Assembly (NCBI RefSeq): GCF_030053395.1
Contig: NZ_JASGBH010000010.1
Coordinates: 1 to 64,000 of the forward strand
Reading direction: 5' to 3'
Length of the DNA stretch: 64,000 nucleotides
Source: Limnohabitans lacus
GTDB lineage: Bacteria; Pseudomonadota; Gammaproteobacteria; Burkholderiales; Burkholderiaceae_C
Part shown: piece by piece, positions 8,688-17,310 of the stretch
How positions within the stretch are numbered: position 1 is the stretch's first letter
How the letters are laid out: every line of letters begins with the position of its first letter
Position numbers and translations under genes: made by a program
Notes under the pieces: model-generated
The model's database searches: none
The model's input: the letters and a program-made list of their open reading frames with translations, nothing else
Told to the model about the DNA's origin: nothing

Positions 8688-9503
8688 ATGCAGCTGATTG
8701 GCTGCGACTTCTCCAGCAGCCCCTCCAAACGCAAACCCATCGTGCTGGCCCTGGGCCAAGCCCGGCAGGGCCGGGTGCAGCTGCAGGCCTTGCACACCTT
8801 TGACACGCTGAGCGATTTTGGCAACTGGCTGGCGCAGCCGGCCGACTGGGTGGGTGGTTTTGACTTGCCTTTTGGTCTGCCGCGTGAACTGGTCGAGACC
8901 TTGGGCTGGCCCACCGACTGGGCCGCTTGCATGGACCATTACTGCGCCTTGGAGCGAGCCCAAATTCGCGAACAGTTTGCTGCGTTTTGCAACGCCCGCC
9001 CGGTGGGCGGCAAGTTCGCGCACCGCGCGGCCGACAAGCCCGCTGGCTCCAGCCCATCCATGAAATGGGTGAACCCACCTGTGGCTTACATGCTGCATGC
9101 GGGCGTGCCTTTGTTGCGTCAAGCTGGTGTGCACCTGCCCGGCCTGCATGCGGGTGACATGCGCCGCGTGGCGCTGGAGGCCTACCCCGGCCTGTTGGCC
9201 CGCGAAGTGCTGGGCAACACCAGCTACAAAAGCGATGACAAAGCCAAACAAACCCCCGAGCGCCTGCTGGCCCGGCGTGAACTGTTGGGCGCACTGGAGC
9301 GCGGTCAAACACGCCTAGGCCTTCGCCTGGTGGCCAGCAACGCGCTGCTGGGGCGGCTTGCCGATGACGCCAGCGGTGACGCCCTCGACGCCACCCTGTG
9401 CCTGATGCAAGCGGCCTGGGCGCAGCAGCAACATGAAGCGGGGCACCCGCAATACGGCTTGCCGCCCTGTGACCCGCTGGAAGGCTGGATCGTTACGGCG
9501 TGA
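8688..9503 (+). CDS. DUF429 domain protein
   Basis: A 271-residue protein resembling DUF429, a family with an RNase H-like fold and no settled function. It opens MQLIGCDFSSSPSKRKPIV, the usual acidic-residue strand of the fold. It contains VGGFDLPFGLP in the middle and DALDATLCLMQAAWA near the end, matching the expected conserved acidic positions. It follows the BLUF gene by 4 bases and is probably in the same transcript. It has no signal peptide or membrane segment. Confidence 0.75.
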   Translation: MQLIGCDFSSSPSKRKPIVLALGQARQGRVQLQALHTFDTLSDFGNWLAQPADWVGGFDLPFGLPRELVETLGWPTDWAACMDHYCALERAQIREQFAAFCNARPVGGKFAHRAADKPAGSSPSMKWVNPPVAYMLHAGVPLLRQAGVHLPGLHAGDMRRVALEAYPGLLAREVLGNTSYKSDDKAKQTPERLLARRELLGALERGQTRLGLRLVASNALLGRLADDASGDALDATLCLMQAAWAQQQHEAGHPQYGLPPCDPLEGWIVTA

Positions 9504-9552
9504 CTTGCTTTGGCATGCTGGAAAATGCTGAAAAAATAGGAGAGCTTCGAGC

Positions 9553-9765
9553 ATGACCACCCCCGAAAAACCCAAAGGACCCGCTTCGTATTTCCCGTCC
9601 ATCGAGAAGAAGTACGGTCAGCCCATCGCGCATTGGCTGGACTTGCTCCAGTCCTGCGAGGGCATGAAGCACATGGAAATGGTGGCCTGGCTCAAGACCG
9701 AGCACGGCATGGGCCACGGGCATGCCAATGCCATCGTGGCGTATTGGATGGCGGCCAAGCAATAA
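9553..9765 (+). CDS. DUF4287 domain small protein
   Basis: A 70-residue protein that matches the DUF4287 pattern: PASYFPSIEKKYG, then HWLDLL, then the Lys/His-rich HMEMVAWLKTEHGMGHGHANAIVAYW. These helical proteins are often found alone or fused to DUF5655. The function is unknown. The ATG at 9553 has an upstream AGGAGAG-like sequence near 9539, which supports the start. Confidence 0.8.
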   Translation: MTTPEKPKGPASYFPSIEKKYGQPIAHWLDLLQSCEGMKHMEMVAWLKTEHGMGHGHANAIVAYWMAAKQ

Positions 9766-9800
9766 CAGCCCATGCGGTATGTCTGCGTCATGATGCGGCC

Positions 9801-10895
9801 ATGGCATTTCCTGTGTTGACTCTGGATCAGTTGCGCCGCTATGCCGTGGCACGCAGCCTGTTCGTGCCCACCACCTTGCCCAAGGCCTTGCAACGCCTGG
9901 GCTTTGTGCAGGCTGACCCACTGCGTGCGCCTGCCCGTGCACAAGACTTGACGCTGCGCCACCGTGTGGCGGGTTATCGGGTCGGGGATCTGGAGTCGCG
10001 CTACCCCAAGCTGCCCATCGAGGAAGATTTTTTCGTCAATTATGGTTTTGTACGGCGTGACGTGCACCACCTGATGCACCCGCGCACGGCCCGAATCGTG
10101 TGGTCGGCTGCGCGTATGAAGCAAGCCCAAGAGGTGTTGGCTTTTGTGCGAGAGACCGGTGTTGTCCGGCCTGCGCAAGTGGATGCCCACTTTGACCATG
10201 GCCGCGTGGTCAACTGGTTTGGCGGCAACAGCAAAGCCAGCACCCAGTTGCTCGAAGGCATGCACTACCGTGGCCTGTTGCGCGTGGTGCGGCGTGAGGG
10301 CGGTCAGCGCCTGTATGCCGTGCGCACGCATGAACCGAGCGGGCAGGGTCCCGAGGCCAGTATGGACGCACTGGTGGATGTGATCGTGGCCAAATACGCC
10401 CCTTTGCCTGCAGCCAGTCTGGGGCAGTTGGTCAGTCTGCTGGCGGGCGGCATTCCGCAGTGGCGACAACACCGCCAAGCCATGCTGCAGCGAGCGCGCC
10501 TGCGCTTGCCCACTGCCGAAGTGGATGGCACAACTTGGCTGTGGCCCGAAGGCGAAAACCCGGCATCGGGTCGTGACGGCGTGGAGGATCAAGTGCGATT
10601 GCTGGCACCCTTTGACCCGGTGGTGTGGGATCGGCGCCGCTTTGAGCAGTTGTGGGGTTGGGCCTACCGTTTTGAGGCCTACACGCCCGCTGCAAAGCGT
10701 GTGCGAGGCCACTACGCCATGCCTTTGCTCTGGCGCGATCAGGTCATTGGGTGGGCCAATGTCAGTGCCAAGTCGGGTGTGCTGACGCCCGACGTCGGCT
10801 TTGTGAATGCAGCCCCACAGGAGAATGCTTTTGTTGTGGCACTGGACGATGAGCTGCACCGCATGTCAGTTTTTTTGAGGTTACAAGAAGCTTGA
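9801..10895 (+). CDS. YcaQ/AlkX-like DNA glycosylase (winged-helix, HTH_42)
   Basis: A 364-residue protein of the YcaQ family, whose E. coli member unhooks DNA interstrand crosslinks and excises bulky alkylated bases. The catalytic QxD motif appears as FVQADPLRAPARAQDL (Gln-37, Asp-39). Winged-helix repeats follow (VRPAQVDAHF, LLEGMHYRGLLRVVRREGG), then the C-terminal region LLAPFDPVVWDRRR and an FEAYTPAAKRVRGHYAMPLLW beta section. I chose the ATG at 9801 because homology starts with MAFPVLTLDQLRRYA; the longer frame only shadows DUF4287. Confidence 0.82.
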   Translation: MAFPVLTLDQLRRYAVARSLFVPTTLPKALQRLGFVQADPLRAPARAQDLTLRHRVAGYRVGDLESRYPKLPIEEDFFVNYGFVRRDVHHLMHPRTARIVWSAARMKQAQEVLAFVRETGVVRPAQVDAHFDHGRVVNWFGGNSKASTQLLEGMHYRGLLRVVRREGGQRLYAVRTHEPSGQGPEASMDALVDVIVAKYAPLPAASLGQLVSLLAGGIPQWRQHRQAMLQRARLRLPTAEVDGTTWLWPEGENPASGRDGVEDQVRLLAPFDPVVWDRRRFEQLWGWAYRFEAYTPAAKRVRGHYAMPLLWRDQVIGWANVSAKSGVLTPDVGFVNAAPQENAFVVALDDELHRMSVFLRLQEA

Positions 10896-11254
10896 TTTCC
10901 AGATGCCGCGTCACGCAGTCGTGCGCATCTTGAGTCTCTCATGCAACGCATGTATTCATGCGGGTCAGCCAGCCAGAGTCTCTGCACGAAAGGGGGCCAG
11001 TGCGTCCCGATCGAAGCGGATGGAGGTGGATTCTTTGTCACTGCTGGTGGGCCTGAAGCTGATGATGCGCATCGCGTTTTCACGTCCAAGGTGTACCACC
11101 GTCAAGTCCGCCAGCATCCCAGAAACATCAGACAATGAATAAATATGATGTCTTTGTAATTAAAAAATCAGCAACAAGAGATACGATGAAGACCCATCAC
11201 TTGGTTCGCTGAAAAGCGGTCCTTCAGAGTGCTTTTCCATTCACGCCATCGATC
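10896..11254. other. Intergenic stretch with no intact gene
   Basis: About 360 bases between the YcaQ-like gene and the PNPOx-family gene. The only meaningful content I see is a decayed toxin-antitoxin-like frame on the minus strand, listed separately. An AT-rich patch around 11130-11170 may carry the promoter for the following gene. Short plus-strand frames here have no recognisable content. Confidence 0.5.
10939..11135 (-). pseudogene. Probable scar of a BrnT/BrnA toxin-antitoxin pair
   Basis: Read leftwards from about 11135, one frame gives LTVVHLGRENAMRIISFRPT, resembling the C-terminal strand-helix of BrnT toxins (the RIISAR element). It runs directly into STSIRFDRDALAPFRAE, which looks like the DNA-binding strand region of BrnA antitoxins. 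After a one-base frame change it continues SGWLTRMNTCVA, as in the BrnA 'GWQTRMN' element, before a stop. This suggests an internal deletion that fused the end of a toxin to the end of its antitoxin, followed by a frameshift. The evidence is short motif similarity only. Confidence 0.35.
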
Positions 11255-11728
11255 ATGTCTCTTTTGAATCCAGCTGTCCGAGAAGCCGCCCGCCGCAGCG
11301 TGTTGTGCTGGTTGGCCACGGTCGATGCCGATGGTCAGCCCAATGTCTCGCCCAAAGAGGTCTGGGCCATTGTTGACGACGAGCATGTGGTGGTCGCCCA
11401 CATTGCTTCGCCTTTGAGTGCGCGCAACATCGCGCAGCAGCCACTGGTGTGCCTGAGCTTTGTCGATGTGTTCGTGCAAAAGGGCTTCAAGCTCAAAGGC
11501 AATGCGCATGCGGTGTGCGCCGATGAACCGGCCTTCTCCCACTGGGCCGCACCGCTGTTGGCCATGGTGGGGCAACGGTTTGTTATTCAGAGCGTGCTCG
11601 TCATCCGCGTCACGTCAGTGGCCCCCATCGTCGCACCCAGTTACCGCTTTTATCCGCAAGTAACAACGGAGCCATCGCAAATCGCATCAGCGATGAAAGC
11701 TTATGGTGTTCAACACAAGCAGGAGTGA
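11255..11728 (+). CDS. Pyridoxamine 5'-phosphate oxidase-family flavin protein
   Basis: A 157-residue split-barrel protein of the PNPOx-like / FMN-binding family. The N-terminal half has the standard layout: a helix (AVREAARRSVLCWLATVDADGQPNVSPKE), a beta strand with WAIVDDEHVVVA, then SPLSARNIAQQPLVCLSFVDVFVQKG. It probably binds FMN or F420-like cofactors, but the reaction cannot be told. The GNAT gene starts 4 bases after its stop. Confidence 0.75.
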   Translation: MSLLNPAVREAARRSVLCWLATVDADGQPNVSPKEVWAIVDDEHVVVAHIASPLSARNIAQQPLVCLSFVDVFVQKGFKLKGNAHAVCADEPAFSHWAAPLLAMVGQRFVIQSVLVIRVTSVAPIVAPSYRFYPQVTTEPSQIASAMKAYGVQHKQE

Positions 11729-11732
11729 ATTC

Positions 11733-12185
11733 ATGAGTGAAATTCTCGTTCGTCAAGCGGTATGGAAGGACTTGGAAGCGGTGGCGATCTTGTTCGACGG
11801 CTACCGCCAGTTCTATGGCCAGCCCAGCGACGTGGTTGCTGCTCGTGCTTTCCTGCAGGCCCGTTTTGAACACGGGCAGTCAACCATCTTCTTGGCCGAA
11901 TCGGAGGGTCTGGCGGTGGGGTTCACCCAGCTGTATCCCAGCTTCTCGTCGGTATCGATGGCCAGGGTGTTGGTGCTCAATGATTTGTACGTGGTGCCAA
12001 GGGCCAGGCGCCTAGGGGTGGGGCAATCTCTGTTGAATGCCGCAGCTGCCCACGCGAAGCAATTGGGTGCCATCCGCCTGTCATTGAGTACAGCCGTAGA
12101 CAACACTTCTGCCCAAGCTTTGTACGAATCGCAAGGTTGGGGGCGTGATCAAAAGTTTTTGGCGTATCACTTGGCTTTGAAATAA
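11733..12185 (+). CDS. GNAT-family N-acetyltransferase
   Basis: A 150-residue GCN5-related acetyltransferase. Motif A for acetyl-CoA is visible as VVPRARRLGVGQSLL, preceded by the beta-4 strand LVLNDLYV. A later SLSTAVDNTSAQALYESQGW is the typical C-terminal element. The start at 11733 is preferred because of the AGGAG ribosome-binding site 6-10 bases upstream; an in-frame ATG at 11703 overlaps the previous gene. It probably shares a transcript with the PNPOx-like gene. The acceptor substrate is unknown. Confidence 0.85.
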   Translation: MSEILVRQAVWKDLEAVAILFDGYRQFYGQPSDVVAARAFLQARFEHGQSTIFLAESEGLAVGFTQLYPSFSSVSMARVLVLNDLYVVPRARRLGVGQSLLNAAAAHAKQLGAIRLSLSTAVDNTSAQALYESQGWGRDQKFLAYHLALK

Positions 12186-12257
12186 AGCAAACAGGATATG
12201 ACTGGACGGCAAACGTGTGCTGCTGAGTATTTGGATTTTTAATGGGGGACTGAAGTT

Positions 12258-12764
12258 ATGAAAAAAATTATTTTTGCATTATTGATTGCATGTCTTTTGC
12301 CTGCTTGCACGACAGTGGGTGAGCCTTTTGAACGATATCCGTCGATCGATGCGGGAAAAGGACAGCTCATTATTTTCAACGCCAAAAAAGATGATGTGAA
12401 GCTGCTGATGCCCGTCATCGTCAGCTGTAACGACAAGCCATGTGGAAAAATTCTTTATAAGTACGACAGCACAGTCAATGGCTTATATACAGTGCAGAAT
12501 TTGCCCGAAGGGGTCATCAAAGTGTCGATCAAAAACAATTTGAATTGGACCTTGGGCCCCAAGATTTCAATCCGAGCCAACGAACTCAATGTCAACATCG
12601 AGTCGGGGCGGCGGACTGTTGTGATGGCGACATTGATCAGTGGCTCAGAGACTTATTACGGAAATACGCTGTCTACGGCAAGCCATAACTATGTACTCCA
12701 AGAGATAGCCGAAGAATCGGCCCTTCCCTTGCTGAGGGGGCTCAAACAACCAGCCCGATTTTGA
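12258..12764 (+). CDS. Putative lipoprotein, unknown function
   Basis: A 168-residue protein with a short lipoprotein signal, MKKIIFALLIACLLPAC, and lipobox Cys-17, so it is probably anchored to the outer or inner membrane facing the periplasm. The mature part contains FNAKKDDVKLLMPVIVSCND and CGKILYKYDST; it looks beta-rich and resembles the short DUF2846-like lipoproteins only loosely. The gene is clearly more AT-rich than its neighbours and uses AAA/ATT codons freely, suggesting later acquisition. A GGGGGA sequence precedes the ATG by about 10 bases. Confidence 0.65.
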   Translation: MKKIIFALLIACLLPACTTVGEPFERYPSIDAGKGQLIIFNAKKDDVKLLMPVIVSCNDKPCGKILYKYDSTVNGLYTVQNLPEGVIKVSIKNNLNWTLGPKISIRANELNVNIESGRRTVVMATLISGSETYYGNTLSTASHNYVLQEIAEESALPLLRGLKQPARF

Positions 12765-13075
12765 CGAGGTGATCTTGAATGTCATTCATGAATTGCAGTG
12801 AATCAAGCTGGATTCAAGTGCTTGGGCCACGCCGCATCACGCGGGTGCCAATTGAGGTTTTTCCTTTGCTGTGAATTAGTTCGCTCAAGGTTTTTGGGAA
12901 TCCAGAGTATGGGTGCATGAACAGAGGTGTTTCCATAACAATTATTTTAGGAAGAACCATCATGTTGTTGAGGCCTCTGTCCCCCCCTTATTTGCAGTCA
13001 TCTTCACGAATCAGTGAAGGGCGAATGACGATGGCTGTGCCGATACAGCAGACCAATGAATCCGAAGGACAGACC
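12765..13075. other. Intergenic stretch, no gene seen
   Basis: About 310 bases between the lipoprotein gene and the racemase gene. An open frame begins at 12917 and is in frame with the racemase, but its first 53 codons show no family similarity and I treat them as leader DNA. A short palindrome ATTCATGAAT lies near 12785. No terminator or clear promoter stands out. Confidence 0.5.
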
Positions 13076-13771
13076 ATGAAAATGTTGGGTTTGATCGGTG
13101 GCATGAGTTGGGAGTCCACATTGCCGTATTACCGACTCATCAATGAAAGCGTAAAAGCGCACAGGGGTGGCTTGCACTCGGCGCGGCTTATTTTGTACAG
13201 CGTGGATTTTGCAGAGGTCGAGTCATTGCAGCGGGGCGGAGATTGGGCTGCTGCGGGGGCATTGTTGGCTCAGGCCGCACAAACCTTGCAGACTGCGGGT
13301 GTCCAAGCACTGGTGCTTTGCACCAACACCATGCACAAGGTGGCCCCGGCCATCGAAGCGGCCGTGCAGGTGCCCCTGCTGCACATCGCCGATGCAACGG
13401 CCAAGGCCATCGTGGCGCAAGGGTTCACGCGGGTGGGCTTGTTGGGTACGCGTTTCACGATGGAGCAGGATTTTTACAAATCACGCCTGCGAGATGCATA
13501 TGCCTTGGAGGTGATGGTCCCCGAGGCTGATGGCCGTGCCGATGTGCATCGCATCATTTACGAAGAACTGTGCCTAGGCCATGTTTGTGATGCTTCGCGG
13601 GGTGTCTACCGCCGAGTTATCGAAGATCTGGTGGCTCAGGGCGCGCAGGCCATCGTCTTGGGCTGTACCGAAATCGGTATGTTGGTGGGCGCCCAAGACA
13701 GTCCGGTGCCCTTGTTTGACACCACCGCTTTGCATGCACAAGCCGCTGTCGATTGGGCATTGACCGATTAA
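13076..13771 (+). CDS. Aspartate/glutamate racemase family protein
   Basis: A 231-residue member of the aspartate/glutamate (YgeA-like) racemase family, cofactor-independent enzymes with two catalytic cysteines. Both are visible: Cys-82 in LCTNTMHK and Cys-197 in VLGCTEIGML. The N terminus KMLGLIGGMSWESTLPYYR is the standard opening. The ATG at 13076 is chosen because homology starts there and a GAAGGA site lies about 8 bases upstream. The amino acid substrate (aspartate, or a broad set) is undetermined. Confidence 0.88.
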   Translation: MKMLGLIGGMSWESTLPYYRLINESVKAHRGGLHSARLILYSVDFAEVESLQRGGDWAAAGALLAQAAQTLQTAGVQALVLCTNTMHKVAPAIEAAVQVPLLHIADATAKAIVAQGFTRVGLLGTRFTMEQDFYKSRLRDAYALEVMVPEADGRADVHRIIYEELCLGHVCDASRGVYRRVIEDLVAQGAQAIVLGCTEIGMLVGAQDSPVPLFDTTALHAQAAVDWALTD

Positions 13772-13801
13772 GCTATCGCTTGATGTTTTGAAGGAGTTCC
13801 C

Positions 13802-14245
13802 ATGACCCACACCGTCCGTTTTCAACGCGTCCTGCGTGCCCCCGCTGATCGGATTTTCCGCGCCTTCATCGATCCGGATGCCATGGTCAAGTGGTTGCCG
13901 CCGCATGGTTTTACCGGTCGGGTGCACGAGATGGATGCCCGAGTGGGCGGCGGCTACCGCATGTCGTTCACCAACCTGGGCAATGGCCAGTCGCACAGCT
14001 TTGGCGGCACGTTTTTGGAGCTGGTGCCGGGAGAGCGCTTGAGCCACACCGACACCTTTGATGACCCCAATTTGCCCGGGCAGATGACCACGACGGTCAC
14101 TTTCAAACCTGTGCTGGTGGGGACCGAGCTGAACATCGAGCAGTCGGGCATCCCCGAGATGATCCCGCCCGAGATGTGTTGTCTGGGCTGGCAAGAGTCT
14201 TTGAATTTGCTGGCGCTGTTGGTCGAGGCCGAAATTCCGGCTTGA
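13802..14245 (+). CDS. SRPBCC / Aha1-like domain protein
   Basis: A 147-residue START-like protein of the AHSA1 (activator of Hsp90 ATPase C-terminal) group of the SRPBCC superfamily. Typical elements are RVLRAPADRIFRAFIDPDAMVKWLPP at the start, the strand GGGYRMSFTNL, GTFLELVPGERLSHTDTF and the C-terminal helix CCLGWQESLNLLALLVEAE. The fold binds hydrophobic ligands; the function here is unknown. It lies 30 bases after the racemase gene with an AAGGAG site before its ATG. Confidence 0.82.
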   Translation: MTHTVRFQRVLRAPADRIFRAFIDPDAMVKWLPPHGFTGRVHEMDARVGGGYRMSFTNLGNGQSHSFGGTFLELVPGERLSHTDTFDDPNLPGQMTTTVTFKPVLVGTELNIEQSGIPEMIPPEMCCLGWQESLNLLALLVEAEIPA

Positions 14246-14268
14246 GCGCGGCTTAGCGCATCTGCTCG

Positions 14269-15951
14269 TCAAATGGCCGCAGCCGCGATGTCATTGGGCA
14301 GGGGCGCCAATTGGCGCAGGGCTTGCAAGGCGTCGGCGTCGGTGCGGTACAGCTTCAGCTGTGCGCTTTCAGGCAGTTCTCCTGCACGTTTCAAGGCGGT
14401 TTCCACCGGCAGCTTGATGCCGCTGATGTGCAGCGTGATGCCTCGGCTGGCCAGTTGGCGCTGTAGCTGACCAAAGGTTTCCACGCCGGTCGCGTCGATG
14501 CGGTTGATGGGCTGGGCAAACAGGCAAACGTCCTGCACATCGGGGTGCAGCGCCAAATGCTCGGCAATGGCGCGTTCAAAGCCGCTGGCCGCAGCAAAGT
14601 CGAGCTCGGCATCCATGCGCAAGGCATACAAATGGGGTGCCAAGGGGGGCAGCTTCCACAGGTGCCGGTCGCGCAAGCTGCCGTCGGGGTGCAGGCCCAC
14701 TTCGATGATGCGCGGGTGCAAGCGGGTGTGCAAAAAGTGGCTCAGTCCCACCAGCACACCAGCCATGACGCCCCAATAAATCCGCGGCGCTGTGGCCAAG
14801 GTGATGGCGAAGGTGACCGCTGCTGTCATGGTCTCAACGCGGTCAATGCGCCAGAGCTTGAGGAATTGACGCGGCTGGAACAGGTTGAGTACCGCCACGA
14901 TCACCGCAGCTGCCATGACCGAGCGCGGCACGTATTGCAAGGCAGGCATCAGCAGCAGCAAAGCCAACAAAACAAAACCAACCGAGGCCACCACCGCCCA
15001 GCCCGAGCGTGCACCGGCATACAGCATCAAGGCGGAGCGCGAGAACGAGGTGCTGGTCGGGAAGCTGCCTGAAAAAGCCGAGGCCAGTTTGGCCAGGCCT
15101 TGGGCAAACAATTCGGTGCTGTCGTCCCAGCGTTTGCCATCGCGCTGGCACTCGATGCGGGCACTGGAGGCGGTCTCTAAAAAGCTCACCAAGGCGATCA
15201 CCATGGCCGGCACCCAAAGCTGGTTGAGCATCTCCAGGCCCGGCCAGTGCGGCCAGTAAACATCGGGCAAGCCCGAAGGCAGCAAGCCGACCACGGCCCC
15301 ATGTTGTTCGTAGCCTGTGACATAGCCCAAGAGCGAGGCCAAGGCCATGACCAGCATGACGCCCGGCCAGCGCGGCTTGTAGCGCCGCAGCAAAAGTAAC
15401 ACCGCCAAACTGCCCAGGCCAAACAGCGCTGGCCAGTCCGTCAGCCAGCTGCTCCAGCTGGCAACATCCCATTGCCAGGTCTTCACGCCCAGCAGCGCCG
15501 GCACTTGCGATGCCATGATCAGCAGCGAAGCTGCCTGGGTAAAGCCCATCATCACGGGTGAACTGACCAGGTTGATCAACCAGCCGTAATGGCCTAATCC
15601 CAAAAGCAGCTGTATGCCACCCGACAAGAGCGACAGCCACACTGCCAAAGACACCCATTCGGCGGAGCCGGGCTCGGCCATGCCCGTGAGCGATGCCCCG
15701 ATCAGCACACAGGTCAGTGCAGCGGGGCCGACCGACAAGCGGTTGGCACTGCCCAACAACACCGCCAGCAAAGCCGGCACCAAGCAGGTGTAAAGGCCCG
15801 TGACCAGCGGCATGCCCGCCAGGCCCGCATAGGCCACGGCCTGCGGCACCATCACCAGGGCCACCGTGAGCCCGGCCAGCACTTCGGTGCGGGCCAACGC
15901 AGGTGTCAGTTTGGGCCAGGTACGGTAGGTCAAAAAGCGTTGCAAATCCAT
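14269..15951 (-). CDS. SulP-family anion transporter with STAS domain
   Basis: A 560-residue SLC26/SulP transporter. It opens QRFLTYRTWPKLTPALARTEVLAG and then has the family region VALVMVPQAVAYAGLAGMPLVTGLYT in helix 1. Ten to twelve hydrophobic segments follow, and the cytoplasmic STAS domain starts near residue 430, with INRIDATGVETFGQL near 485. Substrates of the family include sulfate, bicarbonate and dicarboxylates and cannot be assigned. A sulfatase gene ends next to its start (23-bp gap), so sulfate handling is possible but unproven. Confidence 0.88.
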   Translation of the reverse strand: MDLQRFLTYRTWPKLTPALARTEVLAGLTVALVMVPQAVAYAGLAGMPLVTGLYTCLVPALLAVLLGSANRLSVGPAALTCVLIGASLTGMAEPGSAEWVSLAVWLSLLSGGIQLLLGLGHYGWLINLVSSPVMMGFTQAASLLIMASQVPALLGVKTWQWDVASWSSWLTDWPALFGLGSLAVLLLLRRYKPRWPGVMLVMALASLLGYVTGYEQHGAVVGLLPSGLPDVYWPHWPGLEMLNQLWVPAMVIALVSFLETASSARIECQRDGKRWDDSTELFAQGLAKLASAFSGSFPTSTSFSRSALMLYAGARSGWAVVASVGFVLLALLLLMPALQYVPRSVMAAAVIVAVLNLFQPRQFLKLWRIDRVETMTAAVTFAITLATAPRIYWGVMAGVLVGLSHFLHTRLHPRIIEVGLHPDGSLRDRHLWKLPPLAPHLYALRMDAELDFAAASGFERAIAEHLALHPDVQDVCLFAQPINRIDATGVETFGQLQRQLASRGITLHISGIKLPVETALKRAGELPESAQLKLYRTDADALQALRQLAPLPNDIAAAAI

Positions 15952-15974
15952 GCCCTATCTTAGTCGGCTGGGGT

Positions 15975-17303
15975 TCAGCGCTGTGGCATGTCCTTGACAG
16001 AGTAGCCCAGGCTGATGGTTGCGTCTTCGGGGATGGCGGGCACCGTCTTGTCCCAAGCTTCCCAGGCTTCGCGCAGGGCTTGCAGGCGCTCGGGTTCGCG
16101 CTTGGCGAGGTTGGCCCGTTCGCGTTCGTCGGCCGGAATGTTGAAGAGGTAATCGTTGCCGTCCACCCGCAGGTATTTGTAGTCGCCCATGCGCAAGGCG
16201 CGCTGGCCTCGGTGGTTCATGCGCCAGTACAGCGGCCGCTCAAACGCGTGTTGGGCGTCGCGCAGCACCGGCAGCATGGACACGCCGTCAAAGGGCAAGT
16301 CGTCATGGGCCTTGGCGCCAGCGAGCTCGACCATGGTGGCCGACCAGTCCATGGTCATGCACTGCTGGGTCGATGTGCCGCCGGGCGCGATCACGGCGGG
16401 CCAGTGCGCGATCCACGGCACGCGGATGCCGCCTTCGGTCAGGTCCATCTTGCCGCCCACCAAAGGCCAGTTGTCAGAAAAACGCTCGCCGCCGTTGTCG
16501 CTGGTGAAGACGATCAGGGTGTTGTCGAGTTGCCCGGTTTTTTTCAAAGCATCGACCACCCAGCCAATGCCTTCGTCCATGTGGTGGATCATGCGGTGGT
16601 AGGTGTGGATGTTGCCGCCATCCAGATGAAACAGGTTGTCCTTGACTTGTGCCGCCAGCGCATGGTCTTCGCGGGTTTCCCAGGGCCAGTGCGGCGCGGT
16701 GTAGTGCAGGCTCAAAAAGAAGGGCGTGCCTTGCGCAGCGCCAGGGGCCATGCGCTCGACAAAGTCCACCGCCTTGTGCGAAATCAGATCGGTCAGGTAG
16801 CCGTCTTCGTGCTTTTCTTCTTCTTTGGTGTAGAGGTCGTGCGTGCCGTTGTTGCTGGCGTGGGTGAAGTAGTCCACGCCGCCCGACATGGGTCCAAAGA
16901 ACTCTTCATAGCCCGACTTGATCGGGCTGAAGTGGGGCGGGTAGCCCAAATGCCATTTGCCGATCAGCGCCGTGCGGTAACCACTGGCTTTGAGCAGGGA
17001 CGGCAGCGTGGGGTGCTCAGGCGGCAGGCCTAGCACCGTGCTGCCTTTGCTTTTGCTGTTGATGGGCTCGTCAGCCCCACCGCGCAGGCGGTACTGGTAG
17101 CGGGCGGTCATGAGTGCAAAGCGGGTGGGCGAGCACACGGGGGAGTTGGAATAACCCTGCGTGAATTTGAGGCCGCTTGCAGCCAGTTGGTCGAGCACGG
17201 GCGAGACCTTGCCGAACTTCGCGTCGCGGCCGCCGTAGCAACCAAGATCGGCAAAGCCGAGGTCGTCGGCCACGATGAAGATGATGTTGGGGCGTTGTGT
17301 CAT
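15975..17303 (-). CDS. Sulfatase (formylglycine-dependent), cytoplasmic
   Basis: A 442-residue arylsulfatase-type enzyme. The metal-binding start is IIFIVADDLGFADLGC (Asp-13, Asp-14). The formylglycine motif is CSPTR with Cys-57, followed by FALMTARY. The second conserved block LIGKWHLG is present, then VFTSDNGGER. There is no signal peptide, so the enzyme should be cytoplasmic, and it needs a formylglycine-generating enzyme that is not seen in the window. It sits in a minus-strand run with two Bug-type binding proteins, so it may act on an imported sulfate ester. Confidence 0.9.
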   Translation of the reverse strand: MTQRPNIIFIVADDLGFADLGCYGGRDAKFGKVSPVLDQLAASGLKFTQGYSNSPVCSPTRFALMTARYQYRLRGGADEPINSKSKGSTVLGLPPEHPTLPSLLKASGYRTALIGKWHLGYPPHFSPIKSGYEEFFGPMSGGVDYFTHASNNGTHDLYTKEEEKHEDGYLTDLISHKAVDFVERMAPGAAQGTPFFLSLHYTAPHWPWETREDHALAAQVKDNLFHLDGGNIHTYHRMIHHMDEGIGWVVDALKKTGQLDNTLIVFTSDNGGERFSDNWPLVGGKMDLTEGGIRVPWIAHWPAVIAPGGTSTQQCMTMDWSATMVELAGAKAHDDLPFDGVSMLPVLRDAQHAFERPLYWRMNHRGQRALRMGDYKYLRVDGNDYLFNIPADERERANLAKREPERLQALREAWEAWDKTVPAIPEDATISLGYSVKDMPQR

Positions 17304-17310
17304 GGGGGTT

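Noticed and set aside
10941-11138. Small plus-strand frame as a real 65-residue gene
   Set aside because: No ribosome-binding site or family features, and the opposite strand has more meaningful toxin-antitoxin-like content.
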